NCBI GenBank assembly: GCA_034435635.1
Contig: DAOTWY010000093.1
Coordinates: 1 to 34,310 of the forward strand
Reading direction: 5' to 3'
Source: DAOTWY01 sp003696565
Lineage (GTDB): Bacteria; Chloroflexota; Anaerolineae; Aggregatilineales; Phototrophicaceae
Length of the DNA: 34,310 nucleotides
Numbering within the stretch: position 1 is the first letter of the stretch; each line of letters begins with the position of its first letter. Below are positions 22,062-30,630 of the stretch, one piece after another. Below the pieces are notes generated by a model. The model did no database searches and had not been told where the DNA came from. It was given only the letters and a program-made list of their open reading frames with translations. A program made the translations under genes and the position numbers.

Positions 22062-24758
22062 TTATAGATCCAGCACAGCTTGAACCATATTGTCTTTACC
22101 ACGTGATGTTTTAAACCCTAATTCTTCACTTAAGGCGATCATCGTGGTGTTATCCGGCAGGATATGCCCAATAATTCGATCTAATCCTTCTGCCCGTCCT
22201 ACATCAATAAGCCGCTCAAGTAGGGCTGTGCCTAATCCGTAACCTTGATAGCGATCCCCAACAACAATGCCAAACTCTGCTTCATTTTTGCCATGTAACT
22301 TGGTCAAACGCCCTGCGCCAAGGATTTGAAGCTCGTCTGTTTCTGGGTCACGCCGGCAGCCAACAAGCACCATTTCACGATCATAATCGATAAAACAAAT
22401 CCGTGATAAACGTTCATGCGCAACACGTTGTTGTAACTTCAATGGAGAAAAATAGCGCATGTACACTGTGCGTTCCGAAAGAGATTCATGGAATTTAACC
22501 ATAAGTGGCTCATCTTCTGGTCGGATAGGACGGATGATGACTTCATTACCACTTTTTGCCGTCCATGTCGTGATGTATTGCGTGGGGTATGGGCGGATGG
22601 CGGTTTGTGGTAGTTCGCTTTCTAGCTTGGTGGAATCGTGCAGTACAACGCGGGCATCCAAAGCTAATAGGCGATCTGGGGATGCTAGCAGCGGGTTGAT
22701 GTCCATTTCTGCAATCCAGGGTTGCTCAGCAATAATCTGACTAAAGCGCACCAAGAGCATCTCCAGTTCTTCCAGCTTAACAGATTTACGCCCACGTACA
22801 CCTTGCAGTGCCTCATAAATTTTGGTCTGCTCCATCATCCGACGCGCCAGAGTTGTCGTCAGCGGGGGCAACCCTAACGCACGATCTTTAAACACTTCCA
22901 CCAATGAGCCGCCTGTTCCAAATAAGATGACAGGACCAAATTGGGCATCAATACTACTACCAATGATTAATTCATAACCATCAAGTTTAGCCATGGGTTG
23001 AATGTTTACACCATCAAAGCCACTGCCCACATTATCCTCAACAGACTGCTTAATACGACGGAAGGCTTCTCTCACAGCATCGGCATCGTTCAGATTTAGA
23101 ACCACCCCACCGACATCAGTTTTATGGGTGATGGTATAAGAATGGATTTTGGCAACAACAGGATAGCCCATGGCTTCAGCAGCCTGAACAGCCTCATCTT
23201 CCGATGTTGCAACCGCACCGGGGATAGTATTCACCCCATATGCCGCAAGAATTTGCTTGGATTCATATTCCGTCAAGATAGTGCGTTTGGCTTTACGCGC
23301 TTTGTTGATAATGGACTTCACAAATTCGCGGTCTGGTGTAAAGTCTTCATCAGAGGGCAAAACAGGTGTTTCATATAATAAGCGGAGGTTTTCATTATAC
23401 CGCCACATGTTATTAAATAGACGCACAGCTGTATCAGGATACGGGAAGGTTGGAATATTAGCACGGTTGAGGATGCGCTCACCAGCTTTGACATCTGCCC
23501 CACCCATCCAACTCGCCAAGACCGGCTTGCCGCCTAAATCAGCATATTGTTTTAAGGCTTCTGCGGTTTGGGTTGGGTCAGTCATATCCTGTGGTGTGAG
23601 GATGACCAACAAGCCATCACTATTCGGATCACGAGCAGCCGTCTCCAATGCTCGTGCATACCGTTCTGGATCGGCATCACCAAGAATATCAATCGGGTTA
23701 TTATGGCTCCACGCTGCGGGCAAAAACTCATTGAGTTCTTGCATTGTCTCATCGGAAATTTGTGCGAGCTGCCCCCCGCCAAGGATCAAAGCATCAGTGG
23801 CTAACACACCAGGACCACCGGCATTAGTCACAATCGTCAAGCGGTTTCCTTTAGGACGTGGCTGCTTAGCCAGAACCTCCGCCATATAAAACACTTCTGA
23901 AATATTATTAACACGAAGCACACCGGAACGGCGGAAAGCTGCATCCAACACCTCATCACTGCCCGTTAATGAGCCAGTATGAGAAGCGGCGGCTTTTGCT
24001 GCGGCTTCGGTACGTCCAGCTTTAATGATAATAATCGGCTTGGTACGTGCGACTTCACGAGCAGCCGACATAAAGGCACGGGCATCTCCGATAGTTTCCA
24101 TATAGATCACGATGCTATGGGTGTTTGGGTCATCTCCCAAATAATAGATTAAATCTCCCCACCCCACATCTAACATAGAGCCAATGGAAATAAAGGCACT
24201 AAAGCCAACATTCTCCTCAAAGCTCCAGTCCAATACGGCTGTGCAGATCGCACCGCTCTGGCTAATAAAAGCGACGTTACCAGGGCGTGCCATCGCCCCG
24301 GCAAAGGTGGCGTTTAACCCCCGCAGTGGCATCATCACGCCTAGACAGTTAGGACCGATAATGCGCATTTTGCCGCGGGTAATATCCATAATTTGTTGTT
24401 CTAATTTGGCACCTTCTGCACCAATTTCTTTAAACCCTGCTGAGATAATCACAGCACCAGGGATACCGGCATCTACACATTCTTGCACAATACCGGGCAC
24501 AGTTGGGGCTGGGGTGACGATAATCGCCAAGTCCACTTGGTCAGGAATATCGCCAATTGACGGGTAGGATTTGATCCCAAGTACATTAGGACGCTTGGGG
24601 TTGACAGGGAAGATCGTCCCGCCGAATGGATTACTGATGAGATTTGTAAGAATCGTCCGTCCAACACTACCAGGCTTTTCTGTCGCGCCGATCACTGCTA
24701 CATTATTAGGCTTGAGGATATAATCCAGCGCGTGATGCTGCTCTTGGATATTTGTCAT
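22062..24758 (-). CDS. ADP-forming acyl-CoA synthetase fused to GNAT (Pat-like)
   Basis: An 898-aa fusion. In order: a CoA-binding domain (about 10-140; NVAVIGATEKPGSVGR), succinyl-CoA-ligase-like domains (about 150-460; the phospho-His loop ASHTGSLTGSDE, His260), an ATP-grasp domain (about 490-715; TEYESKQILAAYGVNT, HKTDVGGVVLNL) and a C-terminal GNAT domain (about 735-898; GDRYQGYGLGTALLERLI). This is the arrangement of protein acetyltransferase Pat/YfiQ and of NDP-forming acetyl-CoA synthetases carrying GNAT. In enterobacterial Pat the synthetase part is considered inactive. Here the loop histidine typical of active synthetases is retained, so it might still make acyl-CoA or ATP. It may acetylate metabolic enzymes such as acyl-CoA synthetases. 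GGAG lies ten bases before the ATG. Confidence 0.9.
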   Translation of the reverse strand: MTNIQEQHHALDYILKPNNVAVIGATEKPGSVGRTILTNLISNPFGGTIFPVNPKRPNVLGIKSYPSIGDIPDQVDLAIIVTPAPTVPGIVQECVDAGIPGAVIISAGFKEIGAEGAKLEQQIMDITRGKMRIIGPNCLGVMMPLRGLNATFAGAMARPGNVAFISQSGAICTAVLDWSFEENVGFSAFISIGSMLDVGWGDLIYYLGDDPNTHSIVIYMETIGDARAFMSAAREVARTKPIIIIKAGRTEAAAKAAASHTGSLTGSDEVLDAAFRRSGVLRVNNISEVFYMAEVLAKQPRPKGNRLTIVTNAGGPGVLATDALILGGGQLAQISDETMQELNEFLPAAWSHNNPIDILGDADPERYARALETAARDPNSDGLLVILTPQDMTDPTQTAEALKQYADLGGKPVLASWMGGADVKAGERILNRANIPTFPYPDTAVRLFNNMWRYNENLRLLYETPVLPSDEDFTPDREFVKSIINKARKAKRTILTEYESKQILAAYGVNTIPGAVATSEDEAVQAAEAMGYPVVAKIHSYTITHKTDVGGVVLNLNDADAVREAFRRIKQSVEDNVGSGFDGVNIQPMAKLDGYELIIGSSIDAQFGPVILFGTGGSLVEVFKDRALGLPPLTTTLARRMMEQTKIYEALQGVRGRKSVKLEELEMLLVRFSQIIAEQPWIAEMDINPLLASPDRLLALDARVVLHDSTKLESELPQTAIRPYPTQYITTWTAKSGNEVIIRPIRPEDEPLMVKFHESLSERTVYMRYFSPLKLQQRVAHERLSRICFIDYDREMVLVGCRRDPETDELQILGAGRLTKLHGKNEAEFGIVVGDRYQGYGLGTALLERLIDVGRAEGLDRIIGHILPDNTTMIALSEELGFKTSRGKDNMVQAVLDL

Positions 24759-24906
24759 GTAAGTTTACTCCACGATAGACTTATCTCACTTATTGTAATG
24801 GAGTCCTGGTAGAGAACAAGGCTTTTCGGTTTGCTAAAACTCATATTTTTTAAGTATATTTGTCATAAAAGTTAATGATTGTTTACTGAAGTTTGAGGGC
24901 AATGTG
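24759..24906. other. Divergent promoter region
   Basis: About 148 bases between the divergent acyl-CoA synthetase and acyl-CoA dehydrogenase genes. It is AT-rich on the dehydrogenase side and must hold promoters for both. I could not pick out a box with confidence, and I see no gene in it. Confidence 0.4.
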
Positions 24907-26052
24907 ATGTTAAAACGAGATATTTTTGAGCAAGAGCATGAAATGTTCCGGGATGCCTTCCGGCGTTTTGTGGAAAAAGAAATTGTTCCATATCATGAGC
25001 AATGGGAAAAAGATGGGATTGTCCCCCGTGAATTATGGTTAAAAGCGGGTGAGCATGGCTTTTTAGGGATGAATGTGCCAGAAGAATATGGTGGCGGCGG
25101 TGTAACAGATTTTCGTTACAATGCTATCATCTCAGAAGAATTAGTCCGTGTTGGCGCATCTGGACCGGGTTTTTCATTACATAATGACATCACTATCCCG
25201 TATATCTTGCACTATGGAACAGAAGAACAAAAACAAAAATACCTGCCCAAAATGGTCACCGGTGAATTAATCACCGCCATTGCCATGACCGAACCCAATA
25301 CTGGCAGTGATTTAGCTGGTGTCCGCACGACGGCAATTCGTCAAAATGGTCATTTTGTGGTAAATGGACAAAAAACATTTATTACCAATGGTATTTTAAG
25401 CGATGTTGTTATTACAGTTGTTAAAACTAAGCCAGAAGAACGCCACAGCGGGATCAGTTTGCTGTTGATTGAGCGTGGCATGGACGGGTTTGAGCGTGGG
25501 CGCAACCTGGAAAAAATTGGCATGAAAGCACAAGATACCGCTGAATTATATTTCAACAATGTGCAAGTGCCGGTGGAAAATCTACTTGGTGAAGAAGGGC
25601 ATGGATTTTATTATCTGATGGAACAACTGCCCCAAGAGCGGCTTAGCATTGCCGTCAGTGCGATGGCAGCGTGTGAAACAGTATTAGATTGGACGGTGCA
25701 ATATGCCCAGGAGCGAACGGCGTTTGGTCGTCCTATCGGAAAATTCCAACATTCGCGCTTTAAGCTAGCAGAGATGAAAACAGAAATACAGATCGGGCGG
25801 GTTTTTGTGGATCGCTGCATTACAGAGTTAAACGCTGGCAACCTCAGCACAGAAACTGCCTCCATGGCAAAGTGGTGGTGTACAGAATTGCAAAAGCGTG
25901 TTGTGGATCAGTGCTTGCAGCTGCATGGTGGTTATGGCTATATGATGGAATATCCAATTGCAAAAGCCTATTTAGATACCCGTGTTCAGACGATTTATGG
26001 TGGAACAACGGAGATTATGAAAGAAATCATCGGGCGGGCAATGGGATTTTAA
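24907..26052 (+). CDS. Acyl-CoA dehydrogenase (LCAD/IVD-type active site)
   Basis: A 381-aa acyl-CoA dehydrogenase. Signatures: AIAMTEPNTGSDLAGVRTTA, GQKTFITNGI, LLGEEGHGFYYLMEQLPQERL, YAQERTAFGRPIGKFQHSRFKLAEM and QLHGGYGYMMEYPIAKAYLDTRVQ. The MCAD catalytic glutamate position is Gly here (IYGGTTEI, Gly365). Instead Glu244 in QERLSIA stands at the position of the base in long-chain and isovaleryl-CoA dehydrogenases. It therefore likely acts on long or branched acyl-CoA, unlike the paralogue at 17222. ATG at 24907 has GAGGG seven bases upstream; GTG at 24904 is in frame but less likely. A strong terminator follows. Electrons would go to EtfBA. Confidence 0.9.
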   Translation: MLKRDIFEQEHEMFRDAFRRFVEKEIVPYHEQWEKDGIVPRELWLKAGEHGFLGMNVPEEYGGGGVTDFRYNAIISEELVRVGASGPGFSLHNDITIPYILHYGTEEQKQKYLPKMVTGELITAIAMTEPNTGSDLAGVRTTAIRQNGHFVVNGQKTFITNGILSDVVITVVKTKPEERHSGISLLLIERGMDGFERGRNLEKIGMKAQDTAELYFNNVQVPVENLLGEEGHGFYYLMEQLPQERLSIAVSAMAACETVLDWTVQYAQERTAFGRPIGKFQHSRFKLAEMKTEIQIGRVFVDRCITELNAGNLSTETASMAKWWCTELQKRVVDQCLQLHGGYGYMMEYPIAKAYLDTRVQTIYGGTTEIMKEIIGRAMGF

Positions 26053-26096
26053 AGCCTGTGCGTAAAAATCCCATGGAGATAATTTAAAAAGAGCAT

Positions 26097-26127
26097 ACGA
26101 GACGGCAATCATTGCGCGTCTCGTTTT
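26097..26127 (+). terminator. Terminator of the second acyl-CoA dehydrogenase
   Basis: ACGAGACG (26097-26104) and CGTCTCGT (26117-26124) form the outer stem; GCAA/TTGC (26105-26108/26112-26115) extend it past one bulged G. TTTT follows. It lies between the convergent dehydrogenase and ABC exporter genes. Confidence 0.82.
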
Positions 26128-26148
26128 CATTTACTGAATTACTGAATT

Positions 26149-27984
26149 TTATGCAGACATAGGTTGTGTGTTTGAAGTATCGTCCTTGAGTTCACGTTCC
26201 AGCTTTTCACTCAGTTCTTGCCGGAATTGCTGGGTGTAAAGTTGATAATAATGCCCCTTATGACGTAGGAGTTCCTGATGGGTGCCCATTTCTGTAATCT
26301 GCCCATTTTCAATCACCACAATACGATCAGCCTTCTTGATTGTGCTTAAGCGATGTGCGATAACAAAACTCGTCCGACCTTGCATCAGATTATCCATCCC
26401 TTGTTGAATCAGTGCTTCCGTCAGAGTATCCACAGAACTGGTCGCCTCATCCATAATCAGGACTTCAGGATCAGACAAAATGGCACGGGCTAAGCTAATG
26501 AGCTGCTTTTGCCCCACAGAGAGCAACACACCACCTTCGCCAACTTGTTCATCATAGTTGTTTTCCAGCTCCATAATAAAATCATGTGCCCCAGCCAATT
26601 TAGCCGCTTGGATCACATCCTCATCCGTTGCATCCAAACGTCCATAACGAATGTTTTCTTTGATCGTCCCAGAAAACAAGTGTGGCGTTTGCAAAACCAT
26701 CCCAATACGTGAATGGATGGCGTGCATTGGCATGGTCGTATAGTCTTGCCCATTGATTTTGATAATGCCGCTGCGGGGTTCATAAAAGCGACAAATCAAA
26801 TTCACAATCGTGCTTTTGCCATGTCCAGTTGGACCAACCAGGGCAATCGTCTCCCCAGGGTTAACTTTCAGATTAAAGTTTTGCAACACTGGCTTGTTCT
26901 TCTCATAATAGAAGTCCACATTTTCAAACTCAATTGTCCCACGTATCGTTCCCGGGTCTTTTGCCCCTTTACGATCAGTAATTTCCGGTTTGGTGTCCAT
27001 CAAAGAAAAGACACGTTCCGCAGAAGCAACCGCTTGTTGCATATGAGCATATACCCGTGCTAAGTCTTGAACGGGCCACATCATAAATGTGATATAAGAG
27101 ACAAAAGCCTGAATGCCCCCAATGGTAATAGAATGCCCAACTTGCAACCCACCATACCAAACCACAATCATCACACCAGCTGCACTAATGATTTGCACAA
27201 CAGGCAAAAACAAGGCAGAAAGCCATGCAGCACGAAACGATGAGCGATACATACCGCGCGTTAAACCGTCGAATTCTTCTAGGTTCTTTTCTTCTCGACG
27301 CAATGCTTTTACGACACGTACACCGGTGATATTCTCATTAAACGCCCCTGTAATTTGTGAGTTAATCTTACGCGATTCACGAAACTCAACCAGAATTTTC
27401 TGCTTAAACCAAATCGCCACATAGAGCAATACAGGCAGCATCAGCATGACGATCAACGTCAGTTGCCAGTTGATGGTCGCCATAAAGAACAAGGCGGTGC
27501 AGATATTCAACACTGCCCAGGTAATATCTAACATCCCCCATGTCACTAAATCTGCAATGCGCTCTGAATCTGAGGTGACACGGGACATTAACCAACCAAC
27601 GGGGGTACGGTCAAAATAAGAGAACGATAAGCTTTGCATGTGATTGAACATCTTCTTACGCATGTCATACATCACGCGCTGCCCTAATACCCCGCAGAGG
27701 TAGATGAAGATAAACACAAACACCACTAGCAAAAACTGTAAAAAGCCATATTCCACCAGCAGTTGTTCCAAGCGATTCCGGTTATTAGCCAAGATCCCCT
27801 CGTCAATCATCCGCATGCTGAGGATATTAAAATAGGCTTCTATAATGGAGACCAAGCCAATTGAAACCAGAAATCCCAAAACCCAATGCCAATATGGACG
27901 AACAAGCTGGAGAATACGGAGTAACGTGCCTCCGTTAAACTGTGTTGTAAATTCTTCTTCTTCAAATCTGATGTCATCCGACAT
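26149..27984 (-). CDS. ABC exporter half-transporter, subunit with LSVGQ signature
   Basis: A 611-aa half-transporter: a six-helix exporter-type membrane domain (about 20-330) and a C-terminal ATPase. Walker A is GPTGHGKST (about 383-391). The signature is LSVGQKQ (about 488), deviating from LSGGQ. Walker B with catalytic Glu is VLIMDEATSSVD, and the switch His is in IAHRL. The N-terminal tail before the first helix is acidic (DDIRFEEEEF). It probably forms a heterodimer with the upstream gene product and exports a lipid, drug or peptide. I chose ATG 27984, which has AAGGA nine bases upstream and overlaps the preceding gene by 11 bases. The frame is open up to 28101, but that part lies inside the upstream gene. 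Confidence 0.9.
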   Translation of the reverse strand: MSDDIRFEEEEFTTQFNGGTLLRILQLVRPYWHWVLGFLVSIGLVSIIEAYFNILSMRMIDEGILANNRNRLEQLLVEYGFLQFLLVVFVFIFIYLCGVLGQRVMYDMRKKMFNHMQSLSFSYFDRTPVGWLMSRVTSDSERIADLVTWGMLDITWAVLNICTALFFMATINWQLTLIVMLMLPVLLYVAIWFKQKILVEFRESRKINSQITGAFNENITGVRVVKALRREEKNLEEFDGLTRGMYRSSFRAAWLSALFLPVVQIISAAGVMIVVWYGGLQVGHSITIGGIQAFVSYITFMMWPVQDLARVYAHMQQAVASAERVFSLMDTKPEITDRKGAKDPGTIRGTIEFENVDFYYEKNKPVLQNFNLKVNPGETIALVGPTGHGKSTIVNLICRFYEPRSGIIKINGQDYTTMPMHAIHSRIGMVLQTPHLFSGTIKENIRYGRLDATDEDVIQAAKLAGAHDFIMELENNYDEQVGEGGVLLSVGQKQLISLARAILSDPEVLIMDEATSSVDTLTEALIQQGMDNLMQGRTSFVIAHRLSTIKKADRIVVIENGQITEMGTHQELLRHKGHYYQLYTQQFRQELSEKLERELKDDTSNTQPMSA

Positions 27985-29839
27985 GCGATAATTCCTTCTC
28001 AAGTTCTTCATCAATACGAGATTGCATCTCAAACGTGCGCCGGTAAATGCCATCCTGCGCCAGCAGTTGTTGATGTGTCCCCATCTGAACAATGCGCCCA
28101 TGATCCATCACAAGGATCAGATCAGCGTGCATTAAGGTAGTCACCCGATGTGCAATGACAAAGCTGGTTCGGTTTTTCATCAGACGACGCAACGCCTCTC
28201 GTATGGCGGCTTCTGTTTCAGTATCAACTGAAGATGTTGCATCATCTAAGATCAAGATGCTGGGGTTCTTTAGCAAGGTGCGCGCCAAGACAATGCGCTG
28301 CTTTTGCCCACCGGAAAGCGTTACCCCACGCTCTCCCACTAAGGTTTGATACCCCTCAGGAAATTGCATAATGACATCGTGAACGGCAGCCGCACGCGCA
28401 ACTTCATATACTTCTTCATCAGTTACATCCCGTGTTACGCCATAAGTGATGTTTTCACGGATTGTGCGTGAAAAAAGAAACGGTTCTTGTTCCACAATAC
28501 CGATGTTTTTACGCAAGAAACTCTTAGGAAAGTCGCGTAATTCCACACCGTCAATGGTGATGCTACCGCTGGTATATTCATAAAAGCGCGGCAATAAGTT
28601 CACAAGAGACGTTTTACCCGACCCAGTCGCCCCCAATAACGCCACAACTTGCCCAGCTTTCACATCAAAGGTGATGTTCTTTAACACGAGTTCGTTTTCC
28701 ACATAAGCAAAATTGACATCTTTAAATACGATATCGCCACGAATATGTTCAACAGGTGCCGGTTTTTGCTCATCCAACGGTTCTTGTATTTGCTGGATAA
28801 TATCACTCACACGTGCATAAGACCCTAAACCACGGGCAGCATCGACAATCAACCGCCCTAATTGACGCATTGGATTAATAATGGCAGTAACCATGCCAGC
28901 ATAGGCGATAAAATCCCCAACGGTAATCTGACCATCTAAAGCCATGAAGCCGGCAAATAGAAAGCTCAAAACCATTTGCGCCCCAGTCAGTAAATCTGTG
29001 ATGGGCCAATAAACCGCATTCAACACTAAAAGTTCTTTACCACGCAGGAATTTCTGCCAGTTTACTTGTTCAAACTTATCTGCTTCATATTGTTGACGTG
29101 CAAACGCCTTTACTACACGTACCCCACTTAAGTTTTCCTGTAATGCGGTGGAAAGCCGAGCATCCTGCTCTTGAAATTCCTCATATTTATTGCCAATTCG
29201 ATGGAAAAAATAGAGCGATACAACAATCAAAACAGGAATGACCAAAACGGAAAGCAGTGCAAGTGTGGCATTCAAATATACAATCGCCGCCATATTGATT
29301 GAAAACATAATAAGAATGCGCCCAATGCCAACGCCTTGCTCAACATAAAAGCGGCGGATCGCATCGACATCAGATGTGACACGTTGGAGCAACTCGCCTG
29401 TTTGCATCCGGTCGTGATACGTGAATGTTAGGCGTTGAATGTGGTCAAACAAATAATTTTTGAGTCGCCACGCCACACTTTCCGCGGTATGACTTGCCCA
29501 ACGCCCACTTAAGTAACTAAAAGCCCCTTGGAATACTGCCAAAACTAAAAATCCCAAAGCAACCCAGGGTAAAAGCTCAGGAACAGCAGAGTGTATCACT
29601 TCTACATGCGGCAAATTTAAGTGAGTCAATGCTGTAAAATCTGGCAACTGAGGTACTGGAGAAAGCAAGTCGTCCACCAGCCAGCCAATCAATAATAAAC
29701 TCAGCGTCCGCGCTAATGTCGCAATGGTTAAACTAGCGATTGCACCAATGTAATATAAACGGAAGCCCGTCATCATCCGATAAAGCCCCAATAGGCGGTT
29801 GTCGGATACAGTTTGTTTCATATCAAATGTTGTCGTCAA
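27974..29839 (-). CDS. ABC exporter half-transporter, subunit with Asp in Walker B
   Basis: A 621-aa half-transporter with six membrane helices (about 30-340) and an ATPase domain. Walker A is GATGSGKTSL (about 405-412), the signature is a canonical LSGGQKQRI (about 509) and the H-loop is IAHRV. Walker B reads ILILDDATSSVD, with Asp in place of the catalytic Glu. Together with the partner's LSVGQ this gives one degenerate and one consensus ATP site, as in TM287/288 and BmrCD. Start: GGAGGT ends only one base before the ATG at 29845 but seven before the TTG at 29839, so TTG is preferred; starts at 29845 or 29863 are possible. It is the first gene of the pair, with an 11-base overlap with the second. 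Confidence 0.9.
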   Translation of the reverse strand: MTTTFDMKQTVSDNRLLGLYRMMTGFRLYYIGAIASLTIATLARTLSLLLIGWLVDDLLSPVPQLPDFTALTHLNLPHVEVIHSAVPELLPWVALGFLVLAVFQGAFSYLSGRWASHTAESVAWRLKNYLFDHIQRLTFTYHDRMQTGELLQRVTSDVDAIRRFYVEQGVGIGRILIMFSINMAAIVYLNATLALLSVLVIPVLIVVSLYFFHRIGNKYEEFQEQDARLSTALQENLSGVRVVKAFARQQYEADKFEQVNWQKFLRGKELLVLNAVYWPITDLLTGAQMVLSFLFAGFMALDGQITVGDFIAYAGMVTAIINPMRQLGRLIVDAARGLGSYARVSDIIQQIQEPLDEQKPAPVEHIRGDIVFKDVNFAYVENELVLKNITFDVKAGQVVALLGATGSGKTSLVNLLPRFYEYTSGSITIDGVELRDFPKSFLRKNIGIVEQEPFLFSRTIRENITYGVTRDVTDEEVYEVARAAAVHDVIMQFPEGYQTLVGERGVTLSGGQKQRIVLARTLLKNPSILILDDATSSVDTETEAAIREALRRLMKNRTSFVIAHRVTTLMHADLILVMDHGRIVQMGTHQQLLAQDGIYRRTFEMQSRIDEELEKELSHVG

Positions 29840-29875
29840 CGTCATTACCTCCAAATCCGACAAGGCGACTGGCTC

Positions 29876-29905
29876 ATCATATCACGATTCAAAACATATT
29901 GTAAA
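29876..29905 (-). promoter_or_regulatory. Promoter of the ABC exporter pair
   Basis: On the minus strand: -35 TTTACA (29905-29900), 18-base spacer, -10 TATGAT (29881-29876). Transcription would start near 29869, leaving about 30 bases to the preferred TTG start, with GGAGGT in between. Confidence 0.5.
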
Positions 29906-30059
29906 GGTTTTTTAGGGGTCAAAATGGTTTTTTTGAACTTTTTAATTAAATTTTATTAAATGATTCACAAAATATTTTAGAACACAGTTTCTATTTTGTC
30001 AAAACTCTAATGAAAATTGGCTATAAAACCATGTTAAAATAAAAGAAAGGCTTTGTGTC

Positions 30060-30572
30060 ATGATACAGTACATTCAAAAATCATCTGATACATTCTCAAT
30101 ACCACAAACAGATTTATTTGCACCTTGTCCACTTCATATCACGGTTGATTTCGCTGCAAGTGAATGCCTTAGTCTTTTAGAGCCTTCGCCTTTTTGTTTT
30201 GATTTCACCAAACCCTACCACATCATGCACACTACTCTATTGCCAGATGGTGATACTTATCATGTCCAACTCTATGAGTATCACAAGTTCACCCCACCCC
30301 TCTTAGCAGACATCACCATCGCCCCTGTGGATCACCATCATGCATTGATACAGGGCGAAGTACATGTGCTGCTTAATCAACACTATGTTATGTGGGTTAT
30401 AGCGGCTGTGATGACAATGATCTTCAGTTTGTTATTTGTGTTAAATGGATATTTTGGGGTTGGTTTAGGGATCATTTTGGTAGTTCTTGTATGGCTTAGC
30501 GGCAATATTTGGACAACAATCCGACAACAACGTGGGTTAATTAATCAGATTAAAACATTGTTTGAGGTGTAA
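30060..30572 (+). CDS. Hypothetical protein with two C-terminal membrane helices
   Basis: A 170-aa protein that I do not recognise. Residues 1-110 look soluble and beta-rich, with many aromatic and His residues (HTTLLPDGDTYHVQLYEYHKF, VDHHHALIQGEVHVLLNQH). Residues about 116-155 form two closely spaced hydrophobic helices (VIAAVMTMIFSLLFVLNGYF and GVGLGIILVVLVWLSG), followed by a short basic tail (RQQRGLINQIKTL). AAAGG lies about ten bases before the ATG. It stands alone in front of the terminator of the convergent DUF368 gene. Upstream, about 150 bases are very AT-rich without a further gene. Confidence 0.6.
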   Translation: MIQYIQKSSDTFSIPQTDLFAPCPLHITVDFAASECLSLLEPSPFCFDFTKPYHIMHTTLLPDGDTYHVQLYEYHKFTPPLLADITIAPVDHHHALIQGEVHVLLNQHYVMWVIAAVMTMIFSLLFVLNGYFGVGLGIILVVLVWLSGNIWTTIRQQRGLINQIKTLFEV

Positions 30573-30574
30573 AT

Positions 30575-30595
30575 AAAAAAGGGCGTTGCCGCCCT
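30575..30595 (-). terminator. Terminator of the DUF368 gene
   Basis: AGGGCG (30580-30585), TTGC loop, CGCCCT (30590-30595), with a run of A at 30575-30580 that reads as T on the minus strand. The A run before the stem on the plus strand lets it serve the upstream gene as well. Confidence 0.8.
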
Positions 30596-30630
30596 AATGT
30601 TCAAAAGTCATCTAAAGCGATGCCCATGGC

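Noticed and set aside
23257..23889. 210-aa plus-strand frame inside the acyl-CoA synthetase gene
   Set aside because: Although long, it is antisense to highly conserved domains of the real gene and has no domain of its own.
29882..30059. Replication origin-like AT-rich stretch
   Set aside because: It is AT-rich, but no DnaA-box clusters or iterons are seen; it is better explained as a promoter region of divergent genes.
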